DNA of 64,000 nucleotides from Nostoc sp. S13 (GTDB taxonomy: Bacteria > Cyanobacteriota > Cyanobacteriia > Cyanobacteriales > Nostocaceae), in the NCBI RefSeq assembly GCF_029379315.1, contig NZ_JAQYWQ010000012.1, positions 22,399 to 86,398 of the forward strand, written 5' to 3'. The position numbers and the translations under genes were made by a program. The notes below the pieces were generated by a model that saw only the letters and a program-made list of their open reading frames with translations, searched no databases and was not told the DNA's origin. Positions 46,670-55,551 of the stretch are shown here, one piece after another. Every line of letters starts with the position of its first letter. Within the stretch, counting starts at the first letter, position 1.

Positions 46670-47026
46670 GGCACTAGCAAATAACTCCTCACAGGGGCAC
46701 TCTTAATATGGAATATATAATGGCATTTGGCAGCATCGCCAAGGCTGAAATTACCTAGTTTACTGTGGAAATGAACCTAGCGATCGCCAGATCCTTCCCG
46801 AAGCTAGCCACCCAGAGGGCGTTGGCGCTAACGGGCAAATAACCTTTTGACAAAACAATATATCTAAAGCAATACCCCATCTGTTTTGTTTTCGGTGTAG
46901 ATTGACTAACTAGCGACTAGCATCTTAGCCTTGCTAGTGGTAAATCTGCAATTTTCGATTGCTTCTTGGTAGGTGAAGACGATATAATAATGTAGGTGAC
47001 TCCTTGAGGAGCCATTAATTTATGTT
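46670..47026. other. Intergenic stretch before tRNA-Arg
   Basis: No gene is seen in 357 bases. It holds a HIP1-like gcgatcgcc and a dispersed-repeat-like stretch (cccagagggcgttggcgctaacggg, about 46811-46835). The tRNA promoter should lie near 46975-47010 (atataat at 46982). Confidence 0.4.
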
Positions 47027-47099
47027 GGGCGCGTAGCTCAGTGGATAGAGCCACGGATTTCTAATCCGTTGGTCGCAGGTTCGAACCCTGCCGCGCTCG
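47027..47099 (+). tRNA. tRNA-Arg (anticodon UCU)
   Basis: This 73-base cloverleaf has a 7-bp acceptor GGGCGCG/CGCGCTC with one G-U pair. The D-arm is GCTCAGTGGATAGAGC, the anticodon stem ACGGA/TCCGT has loop TTTCTAA, and the T-arm is GCAGG-TTCGAAC-CCTGC. CCA is not encoded. Confidence 0.95.
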
Positions 47100-47171
47100 T
47101 TTTAACTTAATACGAACCCTAAAGAAGCCTTTTCATGGTAATTTACCAAATAGGCTTAAGAGTTCATATAA

Positions 47172-47825
47172 ATGCACCACACAAAAGATAAGGGTGATCT
47201 AGCAGCTGCTAAAGTAATAGCAGATTTAGTCGAGAAAGAATATTCGGTTTTTGTACCAGTGGTAACTGAACATGCACCCTTTGATTTGATTGCCTACAAA
47301 GATGGCAAATGTTACAGAATTCAAGCTAAATACAGTAGCGATGGCACACTGAAAAATAAAAGCAATTGGGCAGACAAGAATGGTTGTCATGAGAAAAAGT
47401 ACAAATCTGATGACTTTGATTTCTATGGCCTTTATTTGCCAGATATAAACAAAGTAGTGTATCCATCAATCAAGTTTGGCGGTTGCGGTATCAGGACAAC
47501 GCCACCTAAATCACCCAATCCTTTTTACTGGTGGGAAGATTTTAAAGATTTAACTGAAGTAGCACTTAAGCGAACCTACAAGGAGTTTGGCGTTGATTTA
47601 ACAACTAGAAAGGTTAACCCAGACTCTAGAATTCATACCAGAAAAGTTGAAAGGCCATCTAAAGAAGAACTAGGAAAACTAGTTTGGGAAAAGCCAACCG
47701 CACAAATTGGGAGAGATTTGGGGGTGTCTGATAAGGCTGTAGAAAAATGGTGTAAGGCTTATGGGGTAGAAAAGCCACCCAGAGGATATTGGGTTAAGAA
47801 AGCCTATAGTAAATTAGAGTCTTGA
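47172..47825 (+). CDS. PD-(D/E)XK homing-endonuclease-like protein with HTH tail
   Basis: This 217-residue protein has an N-terminal helix (KGDLAAAKVIADLVEKEY) followed by FVPVVTEHAPFDLIAYKDGKCYRIQAKYSS. The D...QxK arrangement is the PD-(D/E)XK core with Gln replacing Glu, as in the group I intron enzyme I-Ssp6803I and related cyanobacterial proteins. The C-terminus (PSKEELGKLVWEKPTAQIGRDLGVSDKAVEKWCKAYG) is a helix-turn-helix with the NUMOD/HNH-associated look. It starts 72 bases after tRNA-Arg, but that tRNA has no intron. It is probably a free-standing selfish nuclease or a remnant of an element that used the tRNA. Confidence 0.78.
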   Translation: MHHTKDKGDLAAAKVIADLVEKEYSVFVPVVTEHAPFDLIAYKDGKCYRIQAKYSSDGTLKNKSNWADKNGCHEKKYKSDDFDFYGLYLPDINKVVYPSIKFGGCGIRTTPPKSPNPFYWWEDFKDLTEVALKRTYKEFGVDLTTRKVNPDSRIHTRKVERPSKEELGKLVWEKPTAQIGRDLGVSDKAVEKWCKAYGVEKPPRGYWVKKAYSKLES

Positions 47826-47991
47826 AAAGAAACCAAAATAGAGTTATGATACCCACCTGATACCTAAAATTTTGGATTCATAGTCAAATCATAGTCAAAA
47901 TATCAAGTAAAAAACTTACTTTTCTCAGCTTTAAATACCTCTGGAAAGCTAAAACCCTTAACTTGGCGTTGATTATTTTATCAATTTAAAA

Positions 47992-48063
47992 AGCCCGTGA
48001 CGAGGATTGAACTCGTGACCTCACCCTTACCAAGGGTGTGCTCTACCACTGAGCCACACGGGC
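47992..48063 (-). tRNA. tRNA-Thr (anticodon GGU)
   Basis: On the minus strand a 72-base cloverleaf has acceptor GCCCGTG/CACGGGC. The D-arm is GCTCAGTGGTAGAGC, the anticodon stem CACCC/GGGTG has loop TTGGTAA, and the T-arm is ACGAG-TTCAATC-CTCGT. CCA is not encoded. Confidence 0.95.
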
Positions 48064-48150
48064 GAAATGCAATTTTGATTCATCAGTTGTAAGTTACAAT
48101 GCTGGGATCTTTGCTCTTTACCCAGTCATTATAACCTATAACTTCGCAAG

Positions 48151-48236
48151 TGGTGGGCCGGGCTGGATTTGAACCAGCGTAGGCGCTAGCCAACGGATTT
48201 ACAGTCCGTCTCCATTAACCACTCGGACACCGACCC
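48151..48236 (-). tRNA. tRNA-Tyr (anticodon GUA)
   Basis: On the minus strand is a class II tRNA with acceptor GGGTCGG/CCGGCCC. The anticodon loop is CTGTAAA, a long variable arm follows (TGGCTAGCGCCTAC region), and the T-arm is GCTGG-TTCAAAT-CCAGC. The discriminator A is followed by CCA in the DNA (48151-48153). Confidence 0.95.
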
Positions 48237-48360
48237 GATTTGTCTCACGATTAATAATATTAGCACCATCTTTTAGAAATTGCAAGTGGTTAGAAAAAAT
48301 AACTTGTGGGTAGAGATCGCCACAAAACTGCGTCTCTACCATATGTATAAAAAATACTAG

Positions 48361-49335
48361 TTACACACTCATCTCCAGCATTCGTTGCATTGGTCGCAGT
48401 GCAGCAAGGCGAATATCCTCTGACATGGTAATTTCGGGAGTACGATTTTTCATTGCCCAGTAAAGCTTTTCTAGGGTGTTTAACCGCATAAAAGGACATT
48501 CGTTACAAGCACAGTTATTCATTGGCGGAGCAGGAATAAAATGCTTGTCAGGAGCTAGTTTTTGCATTTGGTGAATGATTCCAGCCTCCGTAGCAACTAT
48601 AAATTCTTTGGTGGGGCTGTTTTGACAATACTTGAGTAAAGCGGCTGTGGAGCCAATAAAGCTGGCGTGGCGCAATACACTACTTTCACATTCTGGGTGT
48701 GCGATCGCCTCTGCTTCTGGGTGAGCAATTTTTAACTGGACAATCTTCTTTTCGGAAAAGGTTTCATGGACAACACAGCTACCTTGCCATAGCACCAAAT
48801 CTCGTCTGGTCTGTTCCATGACATATCGCCCCAAATTCCGATCTGGGGCAAAAATAATCGGCTGTTCCTGCGGTATCTGCTGCACAATTTTCACAGCGTT
48901 GGAACTTGTGCAAATAATATCGCTCATCGCCTTAATGTCAGCAGAGCAGTTGATGTAAGACACCACCAGATGATTTGGATGCGCTGCCTTAAAAGCTGCA
49001 AACTCCTCTGGTGGACAACTGTCGGCTAAAGAACAACCAGCATTCAAATCTGGTAAAAGTACTAATTTATCGGGATTAAGTATCTTTGCTGTTTCTGCCA
49101 TGAAGTGAACACCAGCAAAGACGATCACATCCGCATTGGTTTTTTCTGCGGCTTTCGCCAATTGTAATGAATCCCCAATAAAGTCTGCAATATCCTGAAT
49201 ATCTGGCTCTTGATAATAATGTGCCAGGATAACTGCGTTGAGTTCTTTTTTGAGACTCTCAATAGCGGCAAACAAATCTAGTGGTAGTTCACCCGGTTGG
49301 GTTTTTTCTCGTTGAGCTAGTGCAGTGGTAAACAC
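48361..49335 (-). CDS. nadA: Quinolinate synthase NadA
   Basis: This 324-residue enzyme condenses iminoaspartate with dihydroxyacetone phosphate to quinolinate in NAD synthesis. The family signatures are present: [43 protein letters not shown] and [13 protein letters not shown] (cluster Cys), later HPEC with VATEAGI, and [20 protein letters not shown] carrying the last cluster Cys. The length matches the family. It is divergent from the TIGR04168-type phosphoesterase gene. No nadB or nadC is adjacent. Confidence 0.95.
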   Translation of the reverse strand: MFTTALAQREKTQPGELPLDLFAAIESLKKELNAVILAHYYQEPDIQDIADFIGDSLQLAKAAEKTNADVIVFAGVHFMAETAKILNPDKLVLLPDLNAGCSLADSCPPEEFAAFKAAHPNHLVVSYINCSADIKAMSDIICTSSNAVKIVQQIPQEQPIIFAPDRNLGRYVMEQTRRDLVLWQGSCVVHETFSEKKIVQLKIAHPEAEAIAHPECESSVLRHASFIGSTAALLKYCQNSPTKEFIVATEAGIIHQMQKLAPDKHFIPAPPMNNCACNECPFMRLNTLEKLYWAMKNRTPEITMSEDIRLAALRPMQRMLEMSV

Positions 49336-49484
49336 AGTTAGGGGGTGCTCTAAATTGCAAATTTATGTCCTGTGGAATCAATTATAGTAGTTTTTACCAA
49401 AAATAGTGGACGGTTGATATTTTGGGGTTGTGTCCAAATCGGGCTGAGTTTCATATCCTGGAGATAGACGGCAAGGAAAGTGGC

Positions 49485-50405
49485 ATGACCAGTCAGAAAA
49501 CTCAATCGATAAACCTCAAAATTGCTGTAGTTGGAGATATTCACGACCAATGGGAAGTGGAAGATGGCGTTGCACTCAAGCATCTGGGTGTTGACTTAGC
49601 GCTGTTTGTGGGGGATTTTGGCAATGAGTCGGTGGAAGTGGTCAGAGCGATCGCCTCCCTCGATATTCCCAAAGCAGCCGTGATGGGCAACCACGATGCC
49701 TGGTACACCGCCACCGAATGGGGACGTAAAAAGGCTCCTTATGACCGCTCTAAGGAAGACTGGGTACAGGAACAACTCGATTTATTAGGCCCGTCCCATG
49801 TTGGTTACGGTAAGTTGGATTTTCCCGCTTGGAATTTAACTGTAGTGGGGGGTCGTCCCTTTACCTGGGGTGGCCCAGAGTGGAAATTCGCGGAAATCTG
49901 TAAAGAACGTTACGGTGTGACGAGTTTGGAAGAATCTGCCGATCGCATCTTCAAAGCAGTTAAAAGCGCCGCTTATGAGACAATTATATTTTTGGGTCAC
50001 AATGGGCCTAGTGGGTTAGGCGATCGCCCCGAAGACCCGTGTGGCAAAGACTGGCATCCAATTGGCGGCGACTTTGGCGATCCAGATTTTGGCGAGGCGA
50101 TTTCTCAAGCCTTGACTGCTGGTAAAACCATTCCCCTGGTGACATTTGGTCATATGCACCGAGATTTACGCCATACCAAGAAGGTGCAGCGTAAGCCCAT
50201 CTTTAGAAGTCCAGAGGGGACAATTTACTTGAATGCAGCCACTGTGCCCCGGATTGTGGAAAATGGCAGCGAGAAATTGCGTAATTTTTCCATTGTCACC
50301 CTAGAGGCAGGTGTGGTTTCGCAAGTTTCCCTATTTTGGGTGGGCAATGACTTCCAGGTGGCTTCAGAGGAAATTTTGTACGAGCGATCGCGTAGTGTGT
50401 CGTAG
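49485..50405 (+). CDS. TIGR04168-type metallophosphoesterase
   Basis: Starting at the ATG at 49485, which has AAGGAA eight bases before it, the protein is 306 residues. All calcineurin-like motifs are present: VVGDIHDQW, FVGDFGNE, VMGNHDAWY, FLGHNGPSG and VTFGHMHRDL. The pattern and length match the TIGR04168 family, found in cyanobacteria and plant plastids. The substrate is unknown. A longer frame from 49422 has no ribosome binding site. It is divergent from nadA. Confidence 0.9.
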   Translation: MTSQKTQSINLKIAVVGDIHDQWEVEDGVALKHLGVDLALFVGDFGNESVEVVRAIASLDIPKAAVMGNHDAWYTATEWGRKKAPYDRSKEDWVQEQLDLLGPSHVGYGKLDFPAWNLTVVGGRPFTWGGPEWKFAEICKERYGVTSLEESADRIFKAVKSAAYETIIFLGHNGPSGLGDRPEDPCGKDWHPIGGDFGDPDFGEAISQALTAGKTIPLVTFGHMHRDLRHTKKVQRKPIFRSPEGTIYLNAATVPRIVENGSEKLRNFSIVTLEAGVVSQVSLFWVGNDFQVASEEILYERSRSVS

Positions 50406-50536
50406 ACATTCGCATCCAGTTGTGCAATCTGCGTAGATGATACGATATAGTATTATCTGTCAGCTTTAGTGCTAACCAACAAAAGCGCCTGAACAGCGTC
50501 TGAAAGTAGGGTAAGCACAAGTTTGACAGATTTATT

Positions 50537-50621
50537 GGAGAGGTGGCAGAGTGGTCGATTGCGTCCGACTTGAAATCGGATGAGGCTAAAACCTCCGGGA
50601 GTTCGAATCTCCCCCTCTCCG
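50537..50621 (+). tRNA. tRNA-Ser (anticodon UGA)
   Basis: This 85-base class II tRNA has acceptor GGAGAGG/CCTCTCC. The anticodon stem TCCGA/TCGGA has loop CTTGAAA, a variable arm follows (TGAGGCTAAAACCTC), and the T-arm is GGGAG-TTCGAAT-CTCCC. CCA is not encoded. Confidence 0.95.
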
Positions 50622-50730
50622 TTGAATGATTTGTGATAATTTGTCATATGTGTGGACTATTGAACTTTGCTTGCCGAGTGAGGAAAGTACGAACTCGTAA
50701 TTAATTTTAAGTTCTTGCTACTGATGAATA

Positions 50731-51267
50731 TTAAACTGATTTTCCAGTCATTAATCTTCTTCTTGTACCCTCGAAAACCAAATCCATCTTTATATGAAAA
50801 TTGTTTTCTTTTAAGGTTGTTTGTATCGAGCGTAGTTCATTATCACCTAAGTGATATTTGGAATATGCATCTAATAATATATCCACCAAACTAATTACAC
50901 TTCCTTGTGACATTGAAATATACCTTTGAATATAATTGCAGGCTGTCTTATCATCAGTCATAGCCTTCCAACCCATACGTTTTGCGATTACAAAACAAGA
51001 TAATTCAGCATCGCTTGCTCTTTTCGATTGAGGAATGTTAGCCATTTCAACTAAATCTTCTATTTGCAAAGGATATTTGGAAATTTCTTTTTTATCAATT
51101 AACTCAAAAAAATAATCATGGCTAATTGGGTATCCTTTTTCAAACTCTATCTGTACATAGATTGTAGTGATAACAGCAGAAAAACCTAGTATTTTCAAGA
51201 GGTAAAAACGCTGAATATACATTAAATGAATAATTGCACACGTATCAATAGCTACAATCATGATCAC
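50731..51267 (-). CDS. PIN-domain-like putative toxin
   Basis: This protein of about 178 residues has acidic positions like a PIN nuclease: VAIDTCAIIHL at the N-terminus, ASDAELSCFVIA in the middle and MTDDKTACNYI later. PIN proteins cleave RNA using Mg and often act as toxins. The start GTG (51267) overlaps the TGA of the upstream XRE-ImmA gene; an ATG at 51261 is an alternative. That overlap means co-translation with a regulator and metallopeptidase, an arrangement known for COG2856-type toxin-antitoxin modules. It lies 110 bases from tRNA-Ser, facing it. Confidence 0.7.
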   Translation of the reverse strand: MIMIVAIDTCAIIHLMYIQRFYLLKILGFSAVITTIYVQIEFEKGYPISHDYFFELIDKKEISKYPLQIEDLVEMANIPQSKRASDAELSCFVIAKRMGWKAMTDDKTACNYIQRYISMSQGSVISLVDILLDAYSKYHLGDNELRSIQTTLKENNFHIKMDLVFEGTRRRLMTGKSV

Positions 51268-52436
51268 AGTTCTGTTACCTCTAGAAAAGTTCTAAAGTCA
51301 TTTAATATTTGATATCCTTGCTCCAAAGGTAACGAAAACATTTCTAATACTTTATGGTAAGTAATTTCTTTTCGCCTATAGGCTTCTATACATAGTTCAA
51401 TAAAATACCAAGAAAGACCATTGCGAATGACTTGTGTTAAGCGTTCCTTTTGTCCTGTTGATAAATCAGGCGGAAGCTCAGGATCAAATTTTTCTATTGA
51501 TTTAATAACAAGACGCCTTTCATTCATTAGCTGGTTTTTCAAGTCTTCATCAATCCAGTCCATCTCTTTAAGCTGAATAACAACTACTTGAGAACTAACA
51601 TAAAAACGTGTGGCAATTTGGCGAATTACATTTATCCAATCATCATCTGTTATGACTGGATGATAATCTTCTTCAATGATTTTTTTAGGAAGTAAAAAGT
51701 TCCGAGCAAAACTATTGGCTCGCCATTCAAACTTATTAGTTTCTTTATCCAAATAACTTACCTCTTGACCAAGCTCTGAATCAAACAAAGCATGGCAGTA
51801 TTCATGCGCTGCTGAAAAGTTTTGGCGGTATATGTCCTCAAGATAGTTAATCAGAATACAGTGACCTGCTGTAGGATGATTGATATATAGTCCAGATATA
51901 TTTCGGTCTTCTAGTTGACGTTTAAAAACATGAATACCTTGATTTCTTGTAAGTTCAAAAATATCTCTAATCGGTGATATTCCTAAAAGCAAACGTTCTC
52001 TTTCAAAACTGGCCGCCTCTTCACCTTGTCTTTTAAAATAATTATGACGAAATTGGTGTTTACCATAATTGTGAAGAATATTATACTTCTTGTTCAAGAT
52101 TTCTTTTTCTAGTAAATTTTCATATTCGCACAGCCTTACAAAAGTTTGAATTGCTATTCGATCATTTTTAGAAAGTGATGCATTGAGGCGAAACATTTCT
52201 GTTATTTGTGATCTTGCCGAAGGATAATCACCAGTAACAAAATAGCGAAAATCTTCTTGGTACAGACTTGCTAGTAAGACAACTTGATCACCTGTTGCTT
52301 TCTTCTGCCCAGACTCAATTTTTACATAGTCATCTACACTTATTCGTAGTCGAGCAGCTGCTTCTAGAACATCAATTTTTAAGTCTTCTCGCACTTCTCG
52401 CAGCTTTTTACCTAGCAAAGCATAGTCGAATGTCAT
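51264..52436 (-). CDS. XRE-family HTH plus ImmA/IrrE-type metallopeptidase
   Basis: This 390-residue protein has an N-terminal Cro/CI helix-turn-helix (LLGKKLREVREDLKIDVLEAAARLRISVDDYVKIESG). Its zinc-peptidase motif is H-E-Y-C-H at about residue 213 (FSAAHEYCHALFD), with a following E in EWRANSFARNFLLP. ImmA/IrrE proteins cleave repressors or antitoxins in response to DNA damage or other stress. The HTH is used for autoregulation. It is coupled to the PIN gene by a GTGA overlap, so it probably acts as antitoxin-like control of that nuclease. Confidence 0.88.
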   Translation of the reverse strand: MTFDYALLGKKLREVREDLKIDVLEAAARLRISVDDYVKIESGQKKATGDQVVLLASLYQEDFRYFVTGDYPSARSQITEMFRLNASLSKNDRIAIQTFVRLCEYENLLEKEILNKKYNILHNYGKHQFRHNYFKRQGEEAASFERERLLLGISPIRDIFELTRNQGIHVFKRQLEDRNISGLYINHPTAGHCILINYLEDIYRQNFSAAHEYCHALFDSELGQEVSYLDKETNKFEWRANSFARNFLLPKKIIEEDYHPVITDDDWINVIRQIATRFYVSSQVVVIQLKEMDWIDEDLKNQLMNERRLVIKSIEKFDPELPPDLSTGQKERLTQVIRNGLSWYFIELCIEAYRRKEITYHKVLEMFSLPLEQGYQILNDFRTFLEVTEL

Positions 52437-52631
52437 GGTTAATTTTCGTAATTAGCTGGCAAGACCTTCGCATCAATAAACTTAAAATCGCAATTTTCGT
52501 TCTATAATATACACAATTTTTGCGTATAAGCTCAAGATCATAATATATTTTTACCATTGACTAAGCGATCACCACTCCCCAAACTCCCATCGTGCTACCA
52601 TTACCAATAAATTCTTTTGGGAGTTCAATCA

Positions 52632-52901
52632 ATGGCTACCCTTCATGTGCTAAATATACCTGATGAGTTATACGAACACCTGCAAGAATTAGCTAAAGCT
52701 GAAAATAGCTCAGTTGATGCTCAAGTTATTACAATATTGCAGAACGCCTTGCAGAAGACAAAAACACAGTTAACTGAAGACGAAAGACGAAAAAATGTCC
52801 CAAAACTCTTAGAGGAAATCCGCCTTCGGCGTGAGAGTCGCCAGACAGATTTGGAATGGCCTGATAGTACTGCCTTAATCCGAGAAGACCGAGACAGATG
52901 A
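52632..52901 (+). CDS. VapB/FitA-like antitoxin
   Basis: This protein of about 89 residues starts MATLHVLNIPDELYEHLQEL, a ribbon-helix-helix FitA-type DNA-binding head. A disordered, charged tail follows (RLRRESRQTDLEWPDSTALI) that would wrap the toxin. The ATG at 52632 is preferred over an in-frame TTG at 52617. It overlaps the downstream PIN toxin as ATGA, the classic antitoxin-toxin coupling. Confidence 0.85.
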   Translation: MATLHVLNIPDELYEHLQELAKAENSSVDAQVITILQNALQKTKTQLTEDERRKNVPKLLEEIRLRRESRQTDLEWPDSTALIREDRDR

Positions 52902-53359
52902 CTATCCCTCTCAGGTGTGTTGTAGACGCAAGTGTAGCTATTAAGCAATTTATACCAGATGATCCACTAACTCCGAAAGTTAATCAACTGTTTGCTCATC
53001 TTGCCAATCCTCAAACTGCGATCTTTGTCCCAGACTTGTTTTACATTGAGTGTGGCAACATCATCTGGAAGTATGTCCGCGCCAGACTTTATGCTGTTGT
53101 TGATGTACCAGCAGATTTAGCAACTCTCAAAAACTTCCCTTTGCGCGTTGTCTCCACAGCTGATTTGATGACGGATGCAGTTGCCATCGCATTAAATTAT
53201 GGAATCTCCGCCTACGATGGCTCTTATGTCGCACTTTCACAGCAGGTAGGTGCTACTTTGCTGACTCTCGATGGGAAGCTAGTGAAGGCTTTAGTGGCTT
53301 CGTCTTACAATATCTGCTCGTTTAATGATTTCGATGTACCAACATTGCCGTTAATATAA
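52898..53359 (+). CDS. vapC: VapC-like PIN-domain toxin
   Basis: This 153-residue PIN protein has the four acidic positions. They are VVDASVAIKQF (first Asp), FYIECGNIIWK (Glu), GISAYDGSYVALSQ (Asp) and LLTLDGKLVKA (Asp). VapC toxins are Mg-dependent RNases that typically cut tRNA or rRNA. It is translationally coupled to the RHH antitoxin upstream. All catalytic acids are present, so it is likely active. Confidence 0.88.
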   Translation: MTIPLRCVVDASVAIKQFIPDDPLTPKVNQLFAHLANPQTAIFVPDLFYIECGNIIWKYVRARLYAVVDVPADLATLKNFPLRVVSTADLMTDAVAIALNYGISAYDGSYVALSQQVGATLLTLDGKLVKALVASSYNICSFNDFDVPTLPLI

Positions 53360-53539
53360 AAGCGATCGCCTTTCCTCACCTTATATTTAACCCCAAAGCA
53401 TTGGATCAGGCTAAACAAATCGATACAAACTCACAACTGGGGAAATTGAATTTTTATCACCGACTTACTTAGTTGCAATAAAATTAGTTTGTAGAGCAGG
53501 CAATAAACTTGCTGTTTTTTTAATATTCAATTGTCAAAA

Positions 53540-54016
53540 ATGCCTTTTACTTATAACCGCACGGTTCGCTTTCAAGATACTGATGCTGCTGGGGTAGTTT
53601 ATTTTGCTAACGTTTTGGATATTTGCCATGAAGCTTATGAAGAATCTCTAGAAGCATCAAGTATTAATCTCAAAGATTTTTTCACGAATCCGTCTGTGGC
53701 TTTCCCCATTGTTCATACTAGTGTCGATTTTTTCCGCCCTATGTTTGGCGGGGACAAGTTACTAATTAGTTTAATACCTCAAAAACTAGGTATTGATAAG
53801 TTTGAAATTACTTACGAAATTACGGTGGCTGAGGTGGTAGTCGCTAAAGCTATTACTAGGCATGTTTGTATTGATGTGAATAGTAGAAGTAAGCAGGAAT
53901 TATCTGAAGAGATAATCCAATGGTTGGAAACGAACCGCACAGACGCAGAGAAGGCAGTGCGTTGCGGTGAATCCAGCGCTGTAGGCGGGTTTCCCGCCGT
54001 AGGCGACTGGTGTTAG
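53540..54016 (+). CDS. 1,4-dihydroxy-2-naphthoyl-CoA hydrolase-type thioesterase
   Basis: This hot-dog-fold thioesterase starts [27 protein letters not shown]. The catalytic Asp is in DTDAAGVVY, as in 4-hydroxybenzoyl-CoA and DHNA-CoA thioesterases (the cyanobacterial Slr0204 type). In phylloquinone synthesis it releases DHNA before prenylation by MenA, and it stands next to menE-menC-menA, facing menE. The last 25 or so residues (after [10 protein letters not shown]) are encoded by dispersed palindromic repeat DNA. The natural end near residue 137 has been lost. An in-frame TTG at 53531 is an alternative start. Confidence 0.82.
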   Translation: MPFTYNRTVRFQDTDAAGVVYFANVLDICHEAYEESLEASSINLKDFFTNPSVAFPIVHTSVDFFRPMFGGDKLLISLIPQKLGIDKFEITYEITVAEVVVAKAITRHVCIDVNSRSKQELSEEIIQWLETNRTDAEKAVRCGESSAVGGFPAVGDWC

Positions 54017-54095
54017 CGTAGCGGTAGCGACGTAGAAGCGTCATCCGAAGGGGGGTTCCCCCCGTTGAAGCAACTGGCGCGGCGCAGAGAGAAGA
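53940..54095. repeat. Palindrome-rich dispersed repeat at the end of the thioesterase gene
   Basis: The stretch holds nested inverted repeats (GGCGGG-ttt-CCCGCC at about 53982-53996 and GGGGGG-tt-CCCCCC at about 54050-54063) together with gcgtagcggtagcgacgtag-type sequence common between Nostoc genes. It separates the convergent thioesterase and menE genes and overlaps the thioesterase 3' end. Confidence 0.65.
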
Positions 54096-54108
54096 AAGTT
54101 GAGAGAGA

Positions 54109-55551
54109 TTATGTGATGGGATTTTGGAGGAATTCTGTGGCTATTTGCTGTAACTGTTGGCGGTTAATTTTACCTTGGGAGTTACGGGGCAAGTTTTGCT
54201 GGGGAATCCAATATTTTGGGATTTTAAATTTGCTAAGTTTGTCTTTAAGTAGGGTTTGGATTTTTAAGGCAGAGGTATCTGATTGTTTGGGAATGTAAAT
54301 TGCTGTTAATGCTTGTCCCCAGTATTTATCTGGGATGCCGATGACACAAATATCGGCAACCATTTGAGTTGCTTGTATAGCTGATTCAATCTCTGCCGGG
54401 TAAATATTTTCTCCACCTGTAATAATTTTTTCGCTGTTACGTCCGACTATATTTAAATTATTTTTGTCGTCTAAAAAACCTAAATCATCTATTTGGAAAA
54501 TATCATCATTTTCTCTGGTTATAGGATAGTAGCCAAGGGCTAGAGATTGAGCATGAATGGTAATATTTCCTATTTGATTGGAATTTAAAATCTCGCCTTG
54601 CTGATTGTGAATAGTTACTTTTGCATGGGGAAGAATTTGACCACTGCTCATTTTACCGCTCAGGAAATCATCTGGTTTGAGGGTAGCAATTTGAGAGGCG
54701 GTTTCTGTCATCCCATAGGTTGGTGCTAACCGGATGCGATGAAATCTAGCTTTTTCTAATAGTTCGTTCCATGCTGGCGCACCTCCCAAAAGTACAGTAT
54801 TAAATTGGGATAACCATTCAGTTACTTCTGGATTTTCTAGGAGTCGTTGTAACTGTGTTGGTACTAAAGATATGAAAAAATCTGATTGTTTAATATTTAA
54901 TATTTGACCTGCTTCTACTGCTTTGAATGGCAGAATTGTCAGTTTACCTCCGGTGGTGAAAGAGCGCATAAATTGCATTAAACCGCTAACGTGATATACC
55001 GGTAACACGCAAAATGAATTAACTCGCTTTAATTGAAAATATTCTGTAAATCCTTGTACAGACGCTGCAAGAGTTTCCCAAGTGTGGATGGCAAACTTAA
55101 TCTGTCCTGATGAACCACCTGTGGGAATCATAATGGAATGGGGCATTGGGCATGGGGCACTTGTACTGAGCTTTGCCGTTGGCGCAGCCTCTCGTAGAGA
55201 AGTATTGGGCATGGGGCATTGGTAAATATTCCTATTTCCTACTCCCCAAATAATATCTGGCTGTACTAAATCAAGGACTTGTTGCCATTCTTGTGTTCCC
55301 CAGCTGGGGTTACAAAGAAAAACTAGACAATTAGCTGCACAAGCAGCAATAAAACTTGCTAGGAACCGTACTGGTTCGCGTTCGGCTAAGATAATTTTTG
55401 GTGGTGTTCCATACGCTGATAACTGTGTTAGTTCTAAATATAATTCTTGAGCTATTTGATGAAATTGACGGCTGTTGTAACCGATAAGCCAATCATCCTG
55501 AGCAAGGTTATTAAGATAGTCTAAAGGTCGTTGCATAAACTTTGAAGCCAC
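54109..55551 (-). CDS. menE: o-Succinylbenzoate-CoA ligase MenE
   Basis: This 480-residue adenylate-forming enzyme activates o-succinylbenzoate with CoA in phylloquinone synthesis. Motifs seen are the P-loop IPTGGSSGQIKFAIHTW, APTYGMTETASQIA, the LGFLDDKNNLNIVGRNSEKIITGGENIYPAEIE block and the catalytic Lys region NLPRNSQGKINRQQL. A segment of about 28 residues just before the P-loop (CPMPNTSLREAAPTAK ... APCPMPHS) is encoded by intergenic-type repeat DNA at about 55141-55222 and looks like an in-frame insert. It starts with GTG at 55551 or ATG at 55536, overlapping the end of menC. Confidence 0.92.
   Translation of the reverse strand: MASKFMQRPLDYLNNLAQDDWLIGYNSRQFHQIAQELYLELTQLSAYGTPPKIILAEREPVRFLASFIAACAANCLVFLCNPSWGTQEWQQVLDLVQPDIIWGVGNRNIYQCPMPNTSLREAAPTAKLSTSAPCPMPHSIMIPTGGSSGQIKFAIHTWETLAASVQGFTEYFQLKRVNSFCVLPVYHVSGLMQFMRSFTTGGKLTILPFKAVEAGQILNIKQSDFFISLVPTQLQRLLENPEVTEWLSQFNTVLLGGAPAWNELLEKARFHRIRLAPTYGMTETASQIATLKPDDFLSGKMSSGQILPHAKVTIHNQQGEILNSNQIGNITIHAQSLALGYYPITRENDDIFQIDDLGFLDDKNNLNIVGRNSEKIITGGENIYPAEIESAIQATQMVADICVIGIPDKYWGQALTAIYIPKQSDTSALKIQTLLKDKLSKFKIPKYWIPQQNLPRNSQGKINRQQLQQIATEFLQNPIT

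Noticed and set aside
47027..47171. Group I intron in tRNA-Arg
   Set aside because: The tRNA is a continuous 73-base cloverleaf; the nuclease gene lies outside it.
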